Source: DASRLE01 sp963825315 (GTDB lineage Bacteria; Verrucomicrobiota; Verrucomicrobiia; Limisphaerales; Palsa-1400). From it: a stretch of DNA of 64,000 nucleotides. Position 1 is the stretch's first letter; each line of letters opens with the position of its first letter. Of this stretch, positions 1 through 7,597 are shown one piece after another. The notes under the pieces were generated by a model. The model did no database searches. It was not told where the DNA came from and saw nothing but the letters and a program-made list of their open reading frames with translations. A program made the position numbers and the translations under genes. The stretch covers positions 372,001 to 436,000 of the forward strand of contig CAWGST010000002.1 of NCBI GenBank assembly GCA_963825315.1, given 5' to 3'.

Positions 1-627
1 CGCGAAATGGCGCGGGACCGTTTGCGCGACCCGGAGAAATTCTGGCGGCATCTGGAAAAACAGCGCGGGGTCAGATCGGTGCCGCGCAGCGCGCGCAAGG
101 CATTGCTCTCCGCCTTGCCGGAGTCCGGGGAGCAAGCGCGGTTTGCGCACCGGGTGGCCGGCGTCGGCAGTCTGGGGCACGAACGATACATTGCCATCGC
201 ACTGCACCATGGAGGACGAATCGCGCGCGAAGCCAAGTCCCGCGCGCCTTCGGCCTGTGTCTGGGCCGGTCAACGCGGCAAAAAGGATTACTACCGGCGC
301 TTGAATGAAAAGGCCGTGCGCTGCCGCGACCCGTTCCTGACGTTGACGGATGAATGGGTGGTGCGGCGGCTGTCGCCGGACTGTTGCCGTCTCGAACTGG
401 CGGATTTGCCCGAACGCTGGGACGAGGAAGCGCTCCTGCTGGCCATGGGCTGGGAAACCGCCAACATCCACCTCGCCAGCGGCAATTCTTCCGCCATTCT
501 GAAACACCTGGGGAAAATCCGGGCAGCCTCCCTCAATCAATGCGCCACGGACATGGTAAACGCGCTCCGCAAAGACTGGAAACGCTGGCAGTCATGGCAC
601 AAACCAAATCGTTCTCCGCGTTGGTAA
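1..627 (+). CDS. DUF2252 family protein, C-terminal part
   Basis: The frame is open from the first base of the window and ends at TAA 625-627, so the 5' part of the gene lies outside. The translated 208 or so residues carry the segment VAGVGSLGHERY near residue 50, which resembles the glycine-rich signature of DUF2252, a family of about 400 residues with a kinase-like (phosphotransferase) appearance but no settled function. The later segment (WDEEALLLAMGWETANIHLAS) fits the C-terminal helical part of that family. It lies just upstream of the tRNA-Phe gene interrupted by the island and so represents the native left flank. The family call is from remembered motifs and is fairly confident; the function is unknown. 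Confidence 0.7.
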   Translation, partial: REMARDRLRDPEKFWRHLEKQRGVRSVPRSARKALLSALPESGEQARFAHRVAGVGSLGHERYIAIALHHGGRIAREAKSRAPSACVWAGQRGKKDYYRRLNEKAVRCRDPFLTLTDEWVVRRLSPDCCRLELADLPERWDEEALLLAMGWETANIHLASGNSSAILKHLGKIRAASLNQCATDMVNALRKDWKRWQSWHKPNRSPRW

Positions 628-767
628 TTTTCATGCGGATTAAGATCAAGATTAAGAGCCTGAAAGCGCCACCCAAAAAACTGAAATGCACCCCCGGAAC
701 AACGCCCCCCCACTCTGCGCTTGCGCAATCGGGCGGCGCTGTCGTATCGTTTGCCGGTCAAAATGGC

Positions 768-809
<42 letters not shown>

Positions 810-905
810 GAAAACGCCGGTTTGGCTATCTTTTGCCTTTTGGCACTATCACTGATTTCCCTCGTAAATTCAACGGTTTGCACCCTTTCACCTTTTGCTC
901 GGACT

Positions 906-933
906 GACGGCTTTTTGCTGCATAAACGCCGTC
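906..933. other. Hairpin near the left end of the element
   Basis: GACGGC (906-911) and GCCGTC (928-933) form a 6-bp stem with a 16-base loop, directly beside the arm-like motifs at 935. It may be a terminator or part of the attachment structure. No U-tract follows. Confidence 0.35.
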
Positions 934-934
934 A

Positions 935-955
935 GGGATGCAAAAAGGGATACAA
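935..955 (+). promoter_or_regulatory. Left pair of arm-like sites, GGGATRCAA
   Basis: GGGATGCAA at 935-943 and GGGATACAA at 947-955, starting 12 bp apart. The same two nonamers occur in the opposite order inside the right end (5983-6004). Paired short repeats inside both ends, distinct from the core repeat, are typical of integrase arm-binding sites. Function is inferred from layout only. Confidence 0.55.
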
Positions 956-999
956 TAGAATTCGTATTGACGTTCTTGGGGCCGCGTCCCTAACGCCGG

Positions 1000-1422
1000 T
1001 CAAGGGGTGACAAGTTGAACCTCTGGAAAATAGGATTTAACGCGATCCGGGTCGCGGGTGACCAACTTCATCCCTTCGGCTTTGGCATGAGCACCTATCA
1101 GAAAATCCGGCAGTGGCACACGGTTCTCAGGCTTCTTGCCCTCCTTCTTCAATCGGTCCAAATAGATGGCAAATGCTTTTGCGGCTGGAATCGCCGCTGA
1201 AACCGGCAAGGGCACCAATTTCAGCCCCAAGCCTTCGAGCAAAGCGGGGACAGCGTCACGATTCTCGGAGCGCACTGACGCCTCGCTGACAACGATGGTA
1301 TTCACGGCCCCTCCTTCGCCGCCTTCCTGGACTGCTGCGGCAATTTGGCGCTTGGCCCAATCGTGAAAAGGGCTGTCGGGGTCGCGGGCATCAATGACAA
1401 CGCTGCTGTCAAACAGAATCAC
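1000..1422 (-). CDS. PIN-domain ribonuclease toxin (VapC-like)
   Basis: 140 residues, the usual length for a VapC-type toxin. The acidic residues expected for the Mg-dependent RNase site are visible: D5 in the opening LFDSSVVID strand, E47, D106 in the LPDFLIGAHA segment and D124 in VTRDPD. Toxins of this class cleave specific RNAs (often tRNA) when not bound by antitoxin. The start ATG at 1422 overlaps the stop of the upstream antitoxin gene by four bases (ATGA), so the two are translationally coupled. As cargo of the tRNA-Phe element it may stabilise the element against loss; that role is inferred. Confidence 0.85.
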   Translation of the reverse strand: MILFDSSVVIDARDPDSPFHDWAKRQIAAAVQEGGEGGAVNTIVVSEASVRSENRDAVPALLEGLGLKLVPLPVSAAIPAAKAFAIYLDRLKKEGKKPENRVPLPDFLIGAHAKAEGMKLVTRDPDRVKSYFPEVQLVTP

Positions 1423-1640
1423 CGGGTTTCCTTTTTGATTTCATCCCAGCTTTTCGTAAACCGAAGCGGACTGCTTTCGATTGCAGCCATTGCCTCTGCA
1501 AAAGTTGGCTTGCGGCGTGGCAACTCAACTTTCCGAAGCAAAACCTCATTGTCGCCAAGGACTTCCGGCTCGTAATAGTCACCGGGCCGAAGCACGGAAA
1601 CCAGAATTCGATGCGCCTCATCTACTTTTACAGCGTTCAC
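1419..1640 (-). CDS. Antitoxin partner of the PIN toxin
   Basis: 73-residue acidic/basic mixed protein starting with GTG at 1640. The N-terminal part (residues about 1-38) looks like a short beta-rich DNA-binding segment. The C-terminal part, with FAEAMAAIESSPLRFTKSWDEIKKET, is a helical region of the kind that wraps the toxin. Its position immediately upstream of, and overlapping, the PIN gene is the main evidence. The antitoxin family (AbrB-like or other) cannot be settled by eye. Autoregulation of the pair is usual for such modules, but no operator was identified. Confidence 0.7.
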   Translation of the reverse strand: MNAVKVDEAHRILVSVLRPGDYYEPEVLGDNEVLLRKVELPRRKPTFAEAMAAIESSPLRFTKSWDEIKKETR

Positions 1641-2223
1641 GAGAGCAATCTACCATCAAACCGGGAGTCTTTTCAAGTCTGGCCTTGCCGACAAATCAAC
1701 CCCGGCGCGAGAGCGACGGCTGTATGGAAAGGCGATTGATCGGGGGCCGTTTCTGGGGCGAGCAATCGCGGTGCGCCGCGCGGCGCCAGAGCGCAAAGGC
1801 AACCTGACTCGGCCCTGACGCCAGCCAGCACAACGCGGAAACAAAGGTTCGCAAGCGCATCCGCCGAAGCCAAAAACACACCCCTAAAAGCAAAGGGAAA
1901 AAGGGGAAATAACAGAGGCCCTGCGTCTGCGCTTTGGCCCAATTGTATCCTGGCGGTTTCCAAACTGTGTCCAAGCCGTGTCTAGCCGGTGACTGAACGA
2001 TGTCCCGGTCGCGACCAATTCGCGGCCAAACCCTGTCCATCCAAATCTCTAAGCTTGCTTAGAGGTAAGGCGTGCCATGAGATTTCCATGTATCCACCAC
2101 ATCCAAGGCGCACCGTGATTGCGCGGCATTTGTCCGCAATTCTGGCCAACATCGGAATAAAAGTCTCGGACCCAAGTTGAACCTTGGCTTGTCAGGAGTC
2201 GAAAACCGGCTAGTCTGACTGAC
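1641..2223. other. Non-coding stretch between antitoxin and Sel1 gene
   Basis: 583 bases inside the element with no convincing gene. The open frames here are short and of biased composition. It should hold the divergent promoters of the toxin-antitoxin pair (minus) and of the Sel1/protease pair (plus), but no clear -35/-10 pair stands out. Confidence 0.5.
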
Positions 2224-3171
2224 GTGAAGGTGAACTTGCCAGCATTGATACTTTCAGGGCTGATTGGGGCCTCAGTGAGCGCCCAACAGTCCCCATTGCC
2301 GACCGAAACCAACGCAGGGCCAACCCAGAGCCTCAACAACCTTGCCGAAATGCGTACCAAGGCGGAGACGGGAGATATTAGGGCAGAATGCGGTCTCGGT
2401 CTGATGTATTGCAACGGTCAGGGAGTTACCAAGGATTACGTCGAGGCTCTGCGTTGGCTTCGGAAAGCCGCCGACCAGAACGACGCAGTCGCAGAATATA
2501 ATCTTGGCGTTTGTTATGAAAGAGGCGAGGGCGTTGTCGCAGATGTCGCAGCAGCCGCAGGCTGGTACCGCAAGGCCGCTGAACAAGGCAATCCAAAGGC
2601 TGAATCCAATCTTGGCGTTTGCTATTATAATGGCACTGGCGTGACACGAGATTATGCGGAGGCGTTTAGCTGGTATCGCAAAGCTGCCGAGCAGGGGCAT
2701 CCGCGCGCCCAACGCAACCTTGGCGTCTGCTATGCTATCGGATCGGGCGTCGCCAAAGATACAACTGAGGCGGCGAAGTGGTATCGCAAAGCCGCCGAGC
2801 AAGGGGATGCGGGGGCTGAATACAACCTCGGTGTTGCTTACTATAAAGGCGTCGGCCTCGTTCAAGACGCGATTGAGGCTGTGAAGTGGTTTCGCAGTGC
2901 GGCCTATCAAGGCCATGCGGCATCGCAGTTCAATTTGGGTGCTTGCTATTTCAATGGGGACGGCTTGAGCAAAGATATGATTGCGGCCTATAAATGGGTC
3001 AGCCTCTCGTCGGCTCAAGGATACACCAAAGCCACAAAAACTCTGCCGCAGATTGAATTGGAGATGACAACTGACCAAATTGCACAAGCGCAGCGTTTGG
3101 TTCGCCAGTTTAAGCCGCATCCGGCAGTGGAATCGGATCAGGGCGACCTGATGAACCCCGACGGGCATTAG
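2224..3171 (+). CDS. Secreted Sel1-repeat protein
   Basis: 315 residues, GTG start. A hydrophobic N-terminus (LPALILSGLIGASVSA, cleavage near residue 20) indicates export. Residues about 45-290 hold six or so Sel1-like repeats of 36 residues with the usual pattern (A...LG.CY..G.GV..D..EA..WYRKAAEQG). Sel1 repeats are solenoid scaffolds for protein-protein binding. The stop lies 10 bases before the trypsin-like protease gene, so the two probably form one transcription unit, with the Sel1 protein as a binding or sensing partner of the protease. Its role as element cargo is unknown; a part in defence or stress response is speculation. Confidence 0.85.
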   Translation: MKVNLPALILSGLIGASVSAQQSPLPTETNAGPTQSLNNLAEMRTKAETGDIRAECGLGLMYCNGQGVTKDYVEALRWLRKAADQNDAVAEYNLGVCYERGEGVVADVAAAAGWYRKAAEQGNPKAESNLGVCYYNGTGVTRDYAEAFSWYRKAAEQGHPRAQRNLGVCYAIGSGVAKDTTEAAKWYRKAAEQGDAGAEYNLGVAYYKGVGLVQDAIEAVKWFRSAAYQGHAASQFNLGACYFNGDGLSKDMIAAYKWVSLSSAQGYTKATKTLPQIELEMTTDQIAQAQRLVRQFKPHPAVESDQGDLMNPDGH

Positions 3172-3181
3172 TTACGAACAA

Positions 3182-3946
3182 ATGTTTACGTCGAATGAAC
3201 TCGATCTGCGTTTTATCATTGAACCTCAGATCTCTCCGTACTGTGGCCCCTTGTTTTTTGCCCGTTCTCTTGAAACGGCGGTTGGAAATGTGGTTGCAAA
3301 CGGAAGCTTTGGCCTGGTTGATACAGGGAAGAAAAAGCTCGTGGTTACATGTTGTCACGTTTGGGATGACTATCAAAATCTGCGCAAAAGCGACTCTGAG
3401 TTGAGAATGCTTATCTGTCTTGATCGAAAACCGCCCGTCGTCCTTGATTCCATTGCGCCTATCGACCAAGATCCGAAACTTGATATTGCAACTTTTGATG
3501 CTGCGTCGCTCCAAGGGGCATGTGGTGATCGTAAGTTTTATCCGTTGAACCTGAATCCACCTCCTCGCATCCACAAGGGAGAAAAGCTCGCGTTTATCGG
3601 TTATCCAGGGCGGTTCCGTTCAGAAACCGAGCTTGGCGTGCATTTTGGAAGGTTCGCATACGGAGTAAATGTTTCTGATTTGAGCGGCCTTTCTGTAATC
3701 GCAGACATTTCGCAAATGAGGTTTATATATGACCAGTCACCAAAATTGCAAGACTCGCCGAATCCACACGGAGGGATAAGCGGCAGTCCGTGCTTTCTGG
3801 TGCGAAACCAGCGGAAACCACAACTGGTGGCCTTTGCTACGTCCGTGGGTTTAGACCTGATTCACCTTACGCACGTACACTGTCTAAACCCCGATGGCAC
3901 AATAAATACAGGACAACCGCCGAATCTGGCCCCAAAATTCCTTTAA
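3182..3946 (+). CDS. Trypsin-like serine protease
   Basis: 254 residues with a chymotrypsin-fold triad: H59 in VTCCHVW, D101 in DPKLDIATFD, and S200 in GGISGSP. Lys/Gly-rich strands and a late GxxVxxD-like region fit the fold. No signal peptide or membrane segment is evident and no PDZ domain follows, unlike DegP/HtrA enzymes. The gene starts 10 bases after the Sel1 gene; its stop overlaps by four bases the convergent gene at 3943-4377. A compact trypsin-like protease next to a repeat protein on a tRNA element recalls protease-effector modules of phage defence, but nothing in the sequence proves such a role. Confidence 0.85.
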   Translation: MFTSNELDLRFIIEPQISPYCGPLFFARSLETAVGNVVANGSFGLVDTGKKKLVVTCCHVWDDYQNLRKSDSELRMLICLDRKPPVVLDSIAPIDQDPKLDIATFDAASLQGACGDRKFYPLNLNPPPRIHKGEKLAFIGYPGRFRSETELGVHFGRFAYGVNVSDLSGLSVIADISQMRFIYDQSPKLQDSPNPHGGISGSPCFLVRNQRKPQLVAFATSVGLDLIHLTHVHCLNPDGTINTGQPPNLAPKFL

Positions 3947-4377
3947 TCCGCAACGCGCTTGGCGCTGGAGTCTGACCGAATTCTGTATCGCGAACAGCCA
4001 GCCTGAAGCCATCGCCAGCCTCGAAAATGAAAATATGCCCAACTCCCAAACCAGGCTCCGATCGGCAGCAGGACGAATAAACGGCTTGCGCCGGAAATCC
4101 AAATGAACACCGGAGCCAATACGATTGTTATCCACTGCACATGATAGTGCAGCCCAGGAAACAGTCTGCCAACCGAGCCGGTACGCGAGCGAATTTCCTT
4201 TTCGTAAGTTTGCGCTAATTCCTTTAACATGCTCACGCACTGTGGCGAGTTGGGATCAGGCAGGTCTGTAAATACTACAGAATAAACACCGATTGCGCAA
4301 ACATCCGAGACCCGATACCAGCGCAGTCCCCGAACGAGGATGTGCAACGTGCAACAGATAATGCCCAGCGTTAGCAA
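3943..4377 (-). CDS. Small membrane protein of unknown function
   Basis: 144 residues. Hydrophobic stretches near residues 1-14 and about 82-115 (WITIVLAPVFIWISG, LFVLLPIGAWFGSWAYF) suggest two or three membrane spans. The stretch between them (about 35-75) is hydrophilic. The stop is 3' to 3' with the protease gene with four bases shared. The upstream neighbour (4380-4778) ends two bases before this start, so the two are probably co-transcribed. No family was recognised. Overlapping frames on the same strand are less plausible because they lack a coherent hydrophobic pattern. Confidence 0.5.
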   Translation of the reverse strand: MLTLGIICCTLHILVRGLRWYRVSDVCAIGVYSVVFTDLPDPNSPQCVSMLKELAQTYEKEIRSRTGSVGRLFPGLHYHVQWITIVLAPVFIWISGASRLFVLLPIGAWFGSWAYFHFRGWRWLQAGCSRYRIRSDSSAKRVAD

Positions 4378-4379
4378 GT

Positions 4380-4778
4380 TTATGTTGGGTTGTTGGGGCT
4401 AATCTCTTGTGCCGAAATCGCAACCACCTTCTTGCAGTCCCCATCCTCATGCATGGACGCCAGGCCGATTAAGATCAGCTTTCCAAGCTGCCCGTCTCCT
4501 GCGTCTGCGTAGTGCATCGCATAAACTTCCGAGCTTTCTGGTAATCCACACAGGTTGTCTATCAGCGACTTTACCTTGAGTTTCGCATCGCCCTCGGCAG
4601 CGATTACCACAGCAAACCGCTCAGGTTTGATTCCAGCGATTTGCCTTTCCTCACTCGTCACCCGACGCAGACACAATTCCCCCCACTGGCCACCACCAGG
4701 TGCTTTCAAATAAATCTCATGGCTTTCGGAGATGCCCTCGACCCCTTTCAATTTCTGGATTAAATCGCGTGTCGTCAT
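4380..4778 (-). CDS. Unknown protein with a duplicated segment
   Basis: 132 residues, no signal peptide or membrane span. Two segments resemble each other: about residues 14-39 (GISESHEIYLK..GGGQWGELCL) and about 77-102 (GLPESSEVYAM..AGDGQLGKLIL), which suggests an internal duplication of one small alpha/beta unit. It sits 11 bases downstream of the integrase stop and two bases upstream of the membrane-protein gene on the same strand, so it may belong to an integrase-led operon. No known family was recognised. Confidence 0.55.
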   Translation of the reverse strand: MTTRDLIQKLKGVEGISESHEIYLKAPGGGQWGELCLRRVTSEERQIAGIKPERFAVVIAAEGDAKLKVKSLIDNLCGLPESSEVYAMHYADAGDGQLGKLILIGLASMHEDGDCKKVVAISAQEISPNNPT

Positions 4779-4789
4779 ACGCCGGTATC

Positions 4790-5968
4790 CTAATGTTTCG
4801 CCACCGTCTCCGCAAACACAGTTGTACGTGATTCTGCGATGCGGTTGGTGTCGGCTCCGAAAGTAACCTTCGCGGCCATGCTTTGGGAATGCTCCCGGCG
4901 GAGGTGGCCGTAGATTTTGAGCGCGAGCATCCCGCCGTCGCTGTGGCCAAGCCAGCGAGCCACAGTCGGAATATCAATGCCGCTCTCAACGCATCGGGTG
5001 GCGAAAAGGTGGCGCAATGAATGATGGGTGAGGCGGGCGCAGCCTGCGACTTTACAAGCCCTTGTGAGGGACTTCTGGCATTCTGAAACGCGGCAAATTC
5101 GGTCGTCGGATTGCGGCTGATGTTTCTCTCGCATCCTTTCGAGCAACTGCCGCAATGCGGGAATCAGCGGGATGACCCGCGTAAGCGACGCATTGCTGGT
5201 TGCGCGGCGTTTTACGGAATGGATGGTGATTTCGTTGCGGTCCCAATCCACATCGCGCCAGAGGGCTTGTTTCATTTCGGCGATTCGGCAGCCGGTGAAG
5301 CTCAGGAAACTGACCAGATCGGCACAATCCTTCGCCTGGCCCGCTCCCGATGTTTCGATTTCCTTCAACAATCGGTCAAATTGGTCGGTCGTGGGAAGCT
5401 CCAGGGGTTTTGAGCGTACGCCAAGGCGCTTGATTTTATAGGCCGGATTTGCATCCCGGCCAAGACCGGCGAGGCCGAGAATTTGCCGGAACACGTTGAG
5501 GGTATTATTGAAGAATTGCGCCGAGTATTTTTCAGCGTAGCGGTGCGCCCATTGGCGGCACTCGTCTTCCGTGATGGTGTCCACCTTCCACGCGTCGAGG
5601 TCCGGCCACGATTTGCGCAGCCGTTCGACACAACGGAGCCGATAGACTTTCGACAATTCCGCCAGCGTGTGGTCGCAATTTGTCTGTTGTTCAAATTTTA
5701 CTCGACCGTCGGCGAAAGTTCCGACTTCAACCTTGGGCTTTCGCAGTTCTTTTAGCTTGTCCGGGAGCCGTTGCTTGGCCTTGGAAAAAACGTCCGTATC
5801 CAAACTGGCGCGAACGGGCTTGCCATTGATCTTACAGCGTGCGTAATATGTTCCAGCAATGACGTATTGCAGCAAATTAGGAACTCGCGGGAAGGACCGC
5901 CACTTGCCATCGGTGGACAAGTGGGGTTCTCTTTTCGCATCCGTCGTCATTTCGTATGTCGTTTTCAT
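4790..5968 (-). CDS. int: Tyrosine recombinase (phage-type integrase)
   Basis: 392 residues from ATG 5968. Catalytic residues of the family are all visible: R228 in FTGCRIAEM, K253 in HSVKRR, H316 and R319 in HHSLRH, H342 in RWLGHS, and nucleophile Y353 in ALKIYGH. The N-terminal 180 residues form the arm- and core-binding domains. A longer frame back to TTG 6037 exists, but it would place the arm-like sites 5983-6004 inside the gene, so the ATG is preferred. Its promoter and the arm sites therefore share the 90 bases before the tRNA, and binding by the integrase could repress its own expression. It drives integration into, and probably excision from, tRNA-Phe. Confidence 0.92.
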   Translation of the reverse strand: MKTTYEMTTDAKREPHLSTDGKWRSFPRVPNLLQYVIAGTYYARCKINGKPVRASLDTDVFSKAKQRLPDKLKELRKPKVEVGTFADGRVKFEQQTNCDHTLAELSKVYRLRCVERLRKSWPDLDAWKVDTITEDECRQWAHRYAEKYSAQFFNNTLNVFRQILGLAGLGRDANPAYKIKRLGVRSKPLELPTTDQFDRLLKEIETSGAGQAKDCADLVSFLSFTGCRIAEMKQALWRDVDWDRNEITIHSVKRRATSNASLTRVIPLIPALRQLLERMREKHQPQSDDRICRVSECQKSLTRACKVAGCARLTHHSLRHLFATRCVESGIDIPTVARWLGHSDGGMLALKIYGHLRREHSQSMAAKVTFGADTNRIAESRTTVFAETVAKH

Positions 5969-5982
5969 CAAAGATAATATAC

Positions 5983-6004
5983 GGGATACAACAGCGGGAT
6001 GCAA
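5983..6004 (+). promoter_or_regulatory. Right pair of arm-like sites, GGGATRCAA
   Basis: GGGATACAA 5983-5991 and GGGATGCAA 5996-6004, 55 bases from the right core repeat. They match the pair at 935-955. They also overlap the region where the integrase promoter must lie, including a TATATT box just upstream of the integrase start on the minus strand. Confidence 0.55.
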
Positions 6005-6058
6005 TGGGGATTTTTCGGGTGAATATTTGATTTGCAACTAGCGTAATTGCAGTGAGTT

Positions 6059-6135
<77 letters not shown>

Positions 6136-6316
6136 CTTCAAAAACGCCAATAAAATCAAGTATGAAGAGCTGTGACCCGCATCTCCGCAAAATCACGCCA
6201 GCATCGGGCGTGCCAGCAAGCGCCTCAAGTTCTGGCGATGGGGGGAGGCTTCGCTATGATCTTGCAACCGGCGGCGGATGGATTCCAATGGGAGATGTGT
6301 CAGCCGACAAACATCA

Positions 6317-7597
6317 ATGAAATACCGCCTCCTTGCCGGATTGGGATTGCTTCTCACGCTCGCTTCCGCCAGTTGGAAACTTCTGGCCGATGAACCGCCG
6401 CTGGAATGGGTGGACCCCGATACCGGCCATCGCATCATCCGGCTCTCGCGCGATGGGGGGACGGAAAGCCTTTACTTCCATCAAAACGCCTACACGCCCC
6501 AAGGCGACAAAATGGTGATGTTGACCCCGGGCGGGGTTGCGACCGTCGATCTGAAAACGCGGCAAATTGATCTGGTCGTGCCGGGCGTGGAGCGGACGAC
6601 TAACTTCACGACTAATTTCGTTGCCGGGGTGGTTGTGGGACGCAAAAGCCCGACGGTTTATTACTCGCGCTGGAATGGTTCCAACAATGTGGCTTACGCA
6701 ACCGATTTGGATACGCACGCCACCCGCGAGATCGGCATACTGCCCGGGAGGGGGCGAGTGGGGTCGCTGGCGACGGTCAACGCGGATGAAACCTGGCTGG
6801 CGGGCAGTTACGTGGAAGGACGTCCGACCAACTTGGACAGTATCTTTCGCCATCCGCAGCGCAGCAAGGGCCAATGGATGGAGGAACGCTTTCAAATGCG
6901 CCTGCCGATGCGCCTCTTTACCATGGACACCAAAACGGGCCGCGTTCACACCTTCAATCCCTCGACGGATTGGCTCAACCACGTCCAGGCTTCGCCGACG
7001 GACCCGGACTTGCTCATGTTTTGCCATGAAGGGCCGTGGCATTTGCTCGACCGCATCTGGACTGTCCGGCCCAGCGGCGGCGAACCTCAACTCATTCACC
7101 GCCGCACGATGGAAATGGAAATCGCGGGGCACGAATTCTTTGGCGCCGACGGCAAGATGATCTGGTACGATTTGCAAACGCCGCGCGGGGAGGATTTCTG
7201 GGTCGGCGGGTACAAAATCGCAACCGGACAGCGGACGTGGTATCACCTGGAACGCAACCAATGGTCCGTCCACTACAATGTGTCGCGGGACGGCTCGCTC
7301 TTTGCGGGCGACGGCGGCGACGAGGGAATGGTGGCGCACGCCCCCGACGGCAAATGGATTTACCTTTTCCGGCCCGAACTGGAACGCGCGCGCGGCGGGG
7401 CGGAGTTACCGGAGAAGGCGGGATTGGTGAAGCCCGGCGTCTTTCAGGCCGAGCGTCTTGTCAACATGAAAAATCACAATTACAGCCTGGAGCCGAACGT
7501 CAACTTCACGCCGGACGGCAAGTGGATTGTCTTCCACTCCAATATGTTTGGGCCGGCGCATGTGTTCGCCGTGGAGGTGGCGAAGAATGAAAAGTAA
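6317..7597 (+). CDS. Oligogalacturonate lyase-like propeller protein (PL22 type)
   Basis: 426 residues from ATG 6317, which gives a proper signal peptide (KYRLLAGLGLLLTLASAS, cleavage before ADEPP). The body is a WD40-like beta-propeller with recurring DG.W/DGK.I segments. The segments HVQASPTDPDLLMFCHEG and GHEFFGADGKMIWYDL resemble the metal-binding histidine regions of PL22 oligogalacturonate lyases, which split short pectin oligomers by beta-elimination. Unlike the cytoplasmic enterobacterial Ogl it appears exported. The 3' end overlaps the next gene by 11 bases, marking the start of a pectin locus that continues to the response regulator at 19145. Confidence 0.75.
   Translation: MKYRLLAGLGLLLTLASASWKLLADEPPLEWVDPDTGHRIIRLSRDGGTESLYFHQNAYTPQGDKMVMLTPGGVATVDLKTRQIDLVVPGVERTTNFTTNFVAGVVVGRKSPTVYYSRWNGSNNVAYATDLDTHATREIGILPGRGRVGSLATVNADETWLAGSYVEGRPTNLDSIFRHPQRSKGQWMEERFQMRLPMRLFTMDTKTGRVHTFNPSTDWLNHVQASPTDPDLLMFCHEGPWHLLDRIWTVRPSGGEPQLIHRRTMEMEIAGHEFFGADGKMIWYDLQTPRGEDFWVGGYKIATGQRTWYHLERNQWSVHYNVSRDGSLFAGDGGDEGMVAHAPDGKWIYLFRPELERARGGAELPEKAGLVKPGVFQAERLVNMKNHNYSLEPNVNFTPDGKWIVFHSNMFGPAHVFAVEVAKNEK

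Noticed and set aside
2272..3168. 298-codon minus-strand frame opposite the Sel1 gene
   Set aside because: Repeats in it are only the mirror image of the Sel1 DNA periodicity.
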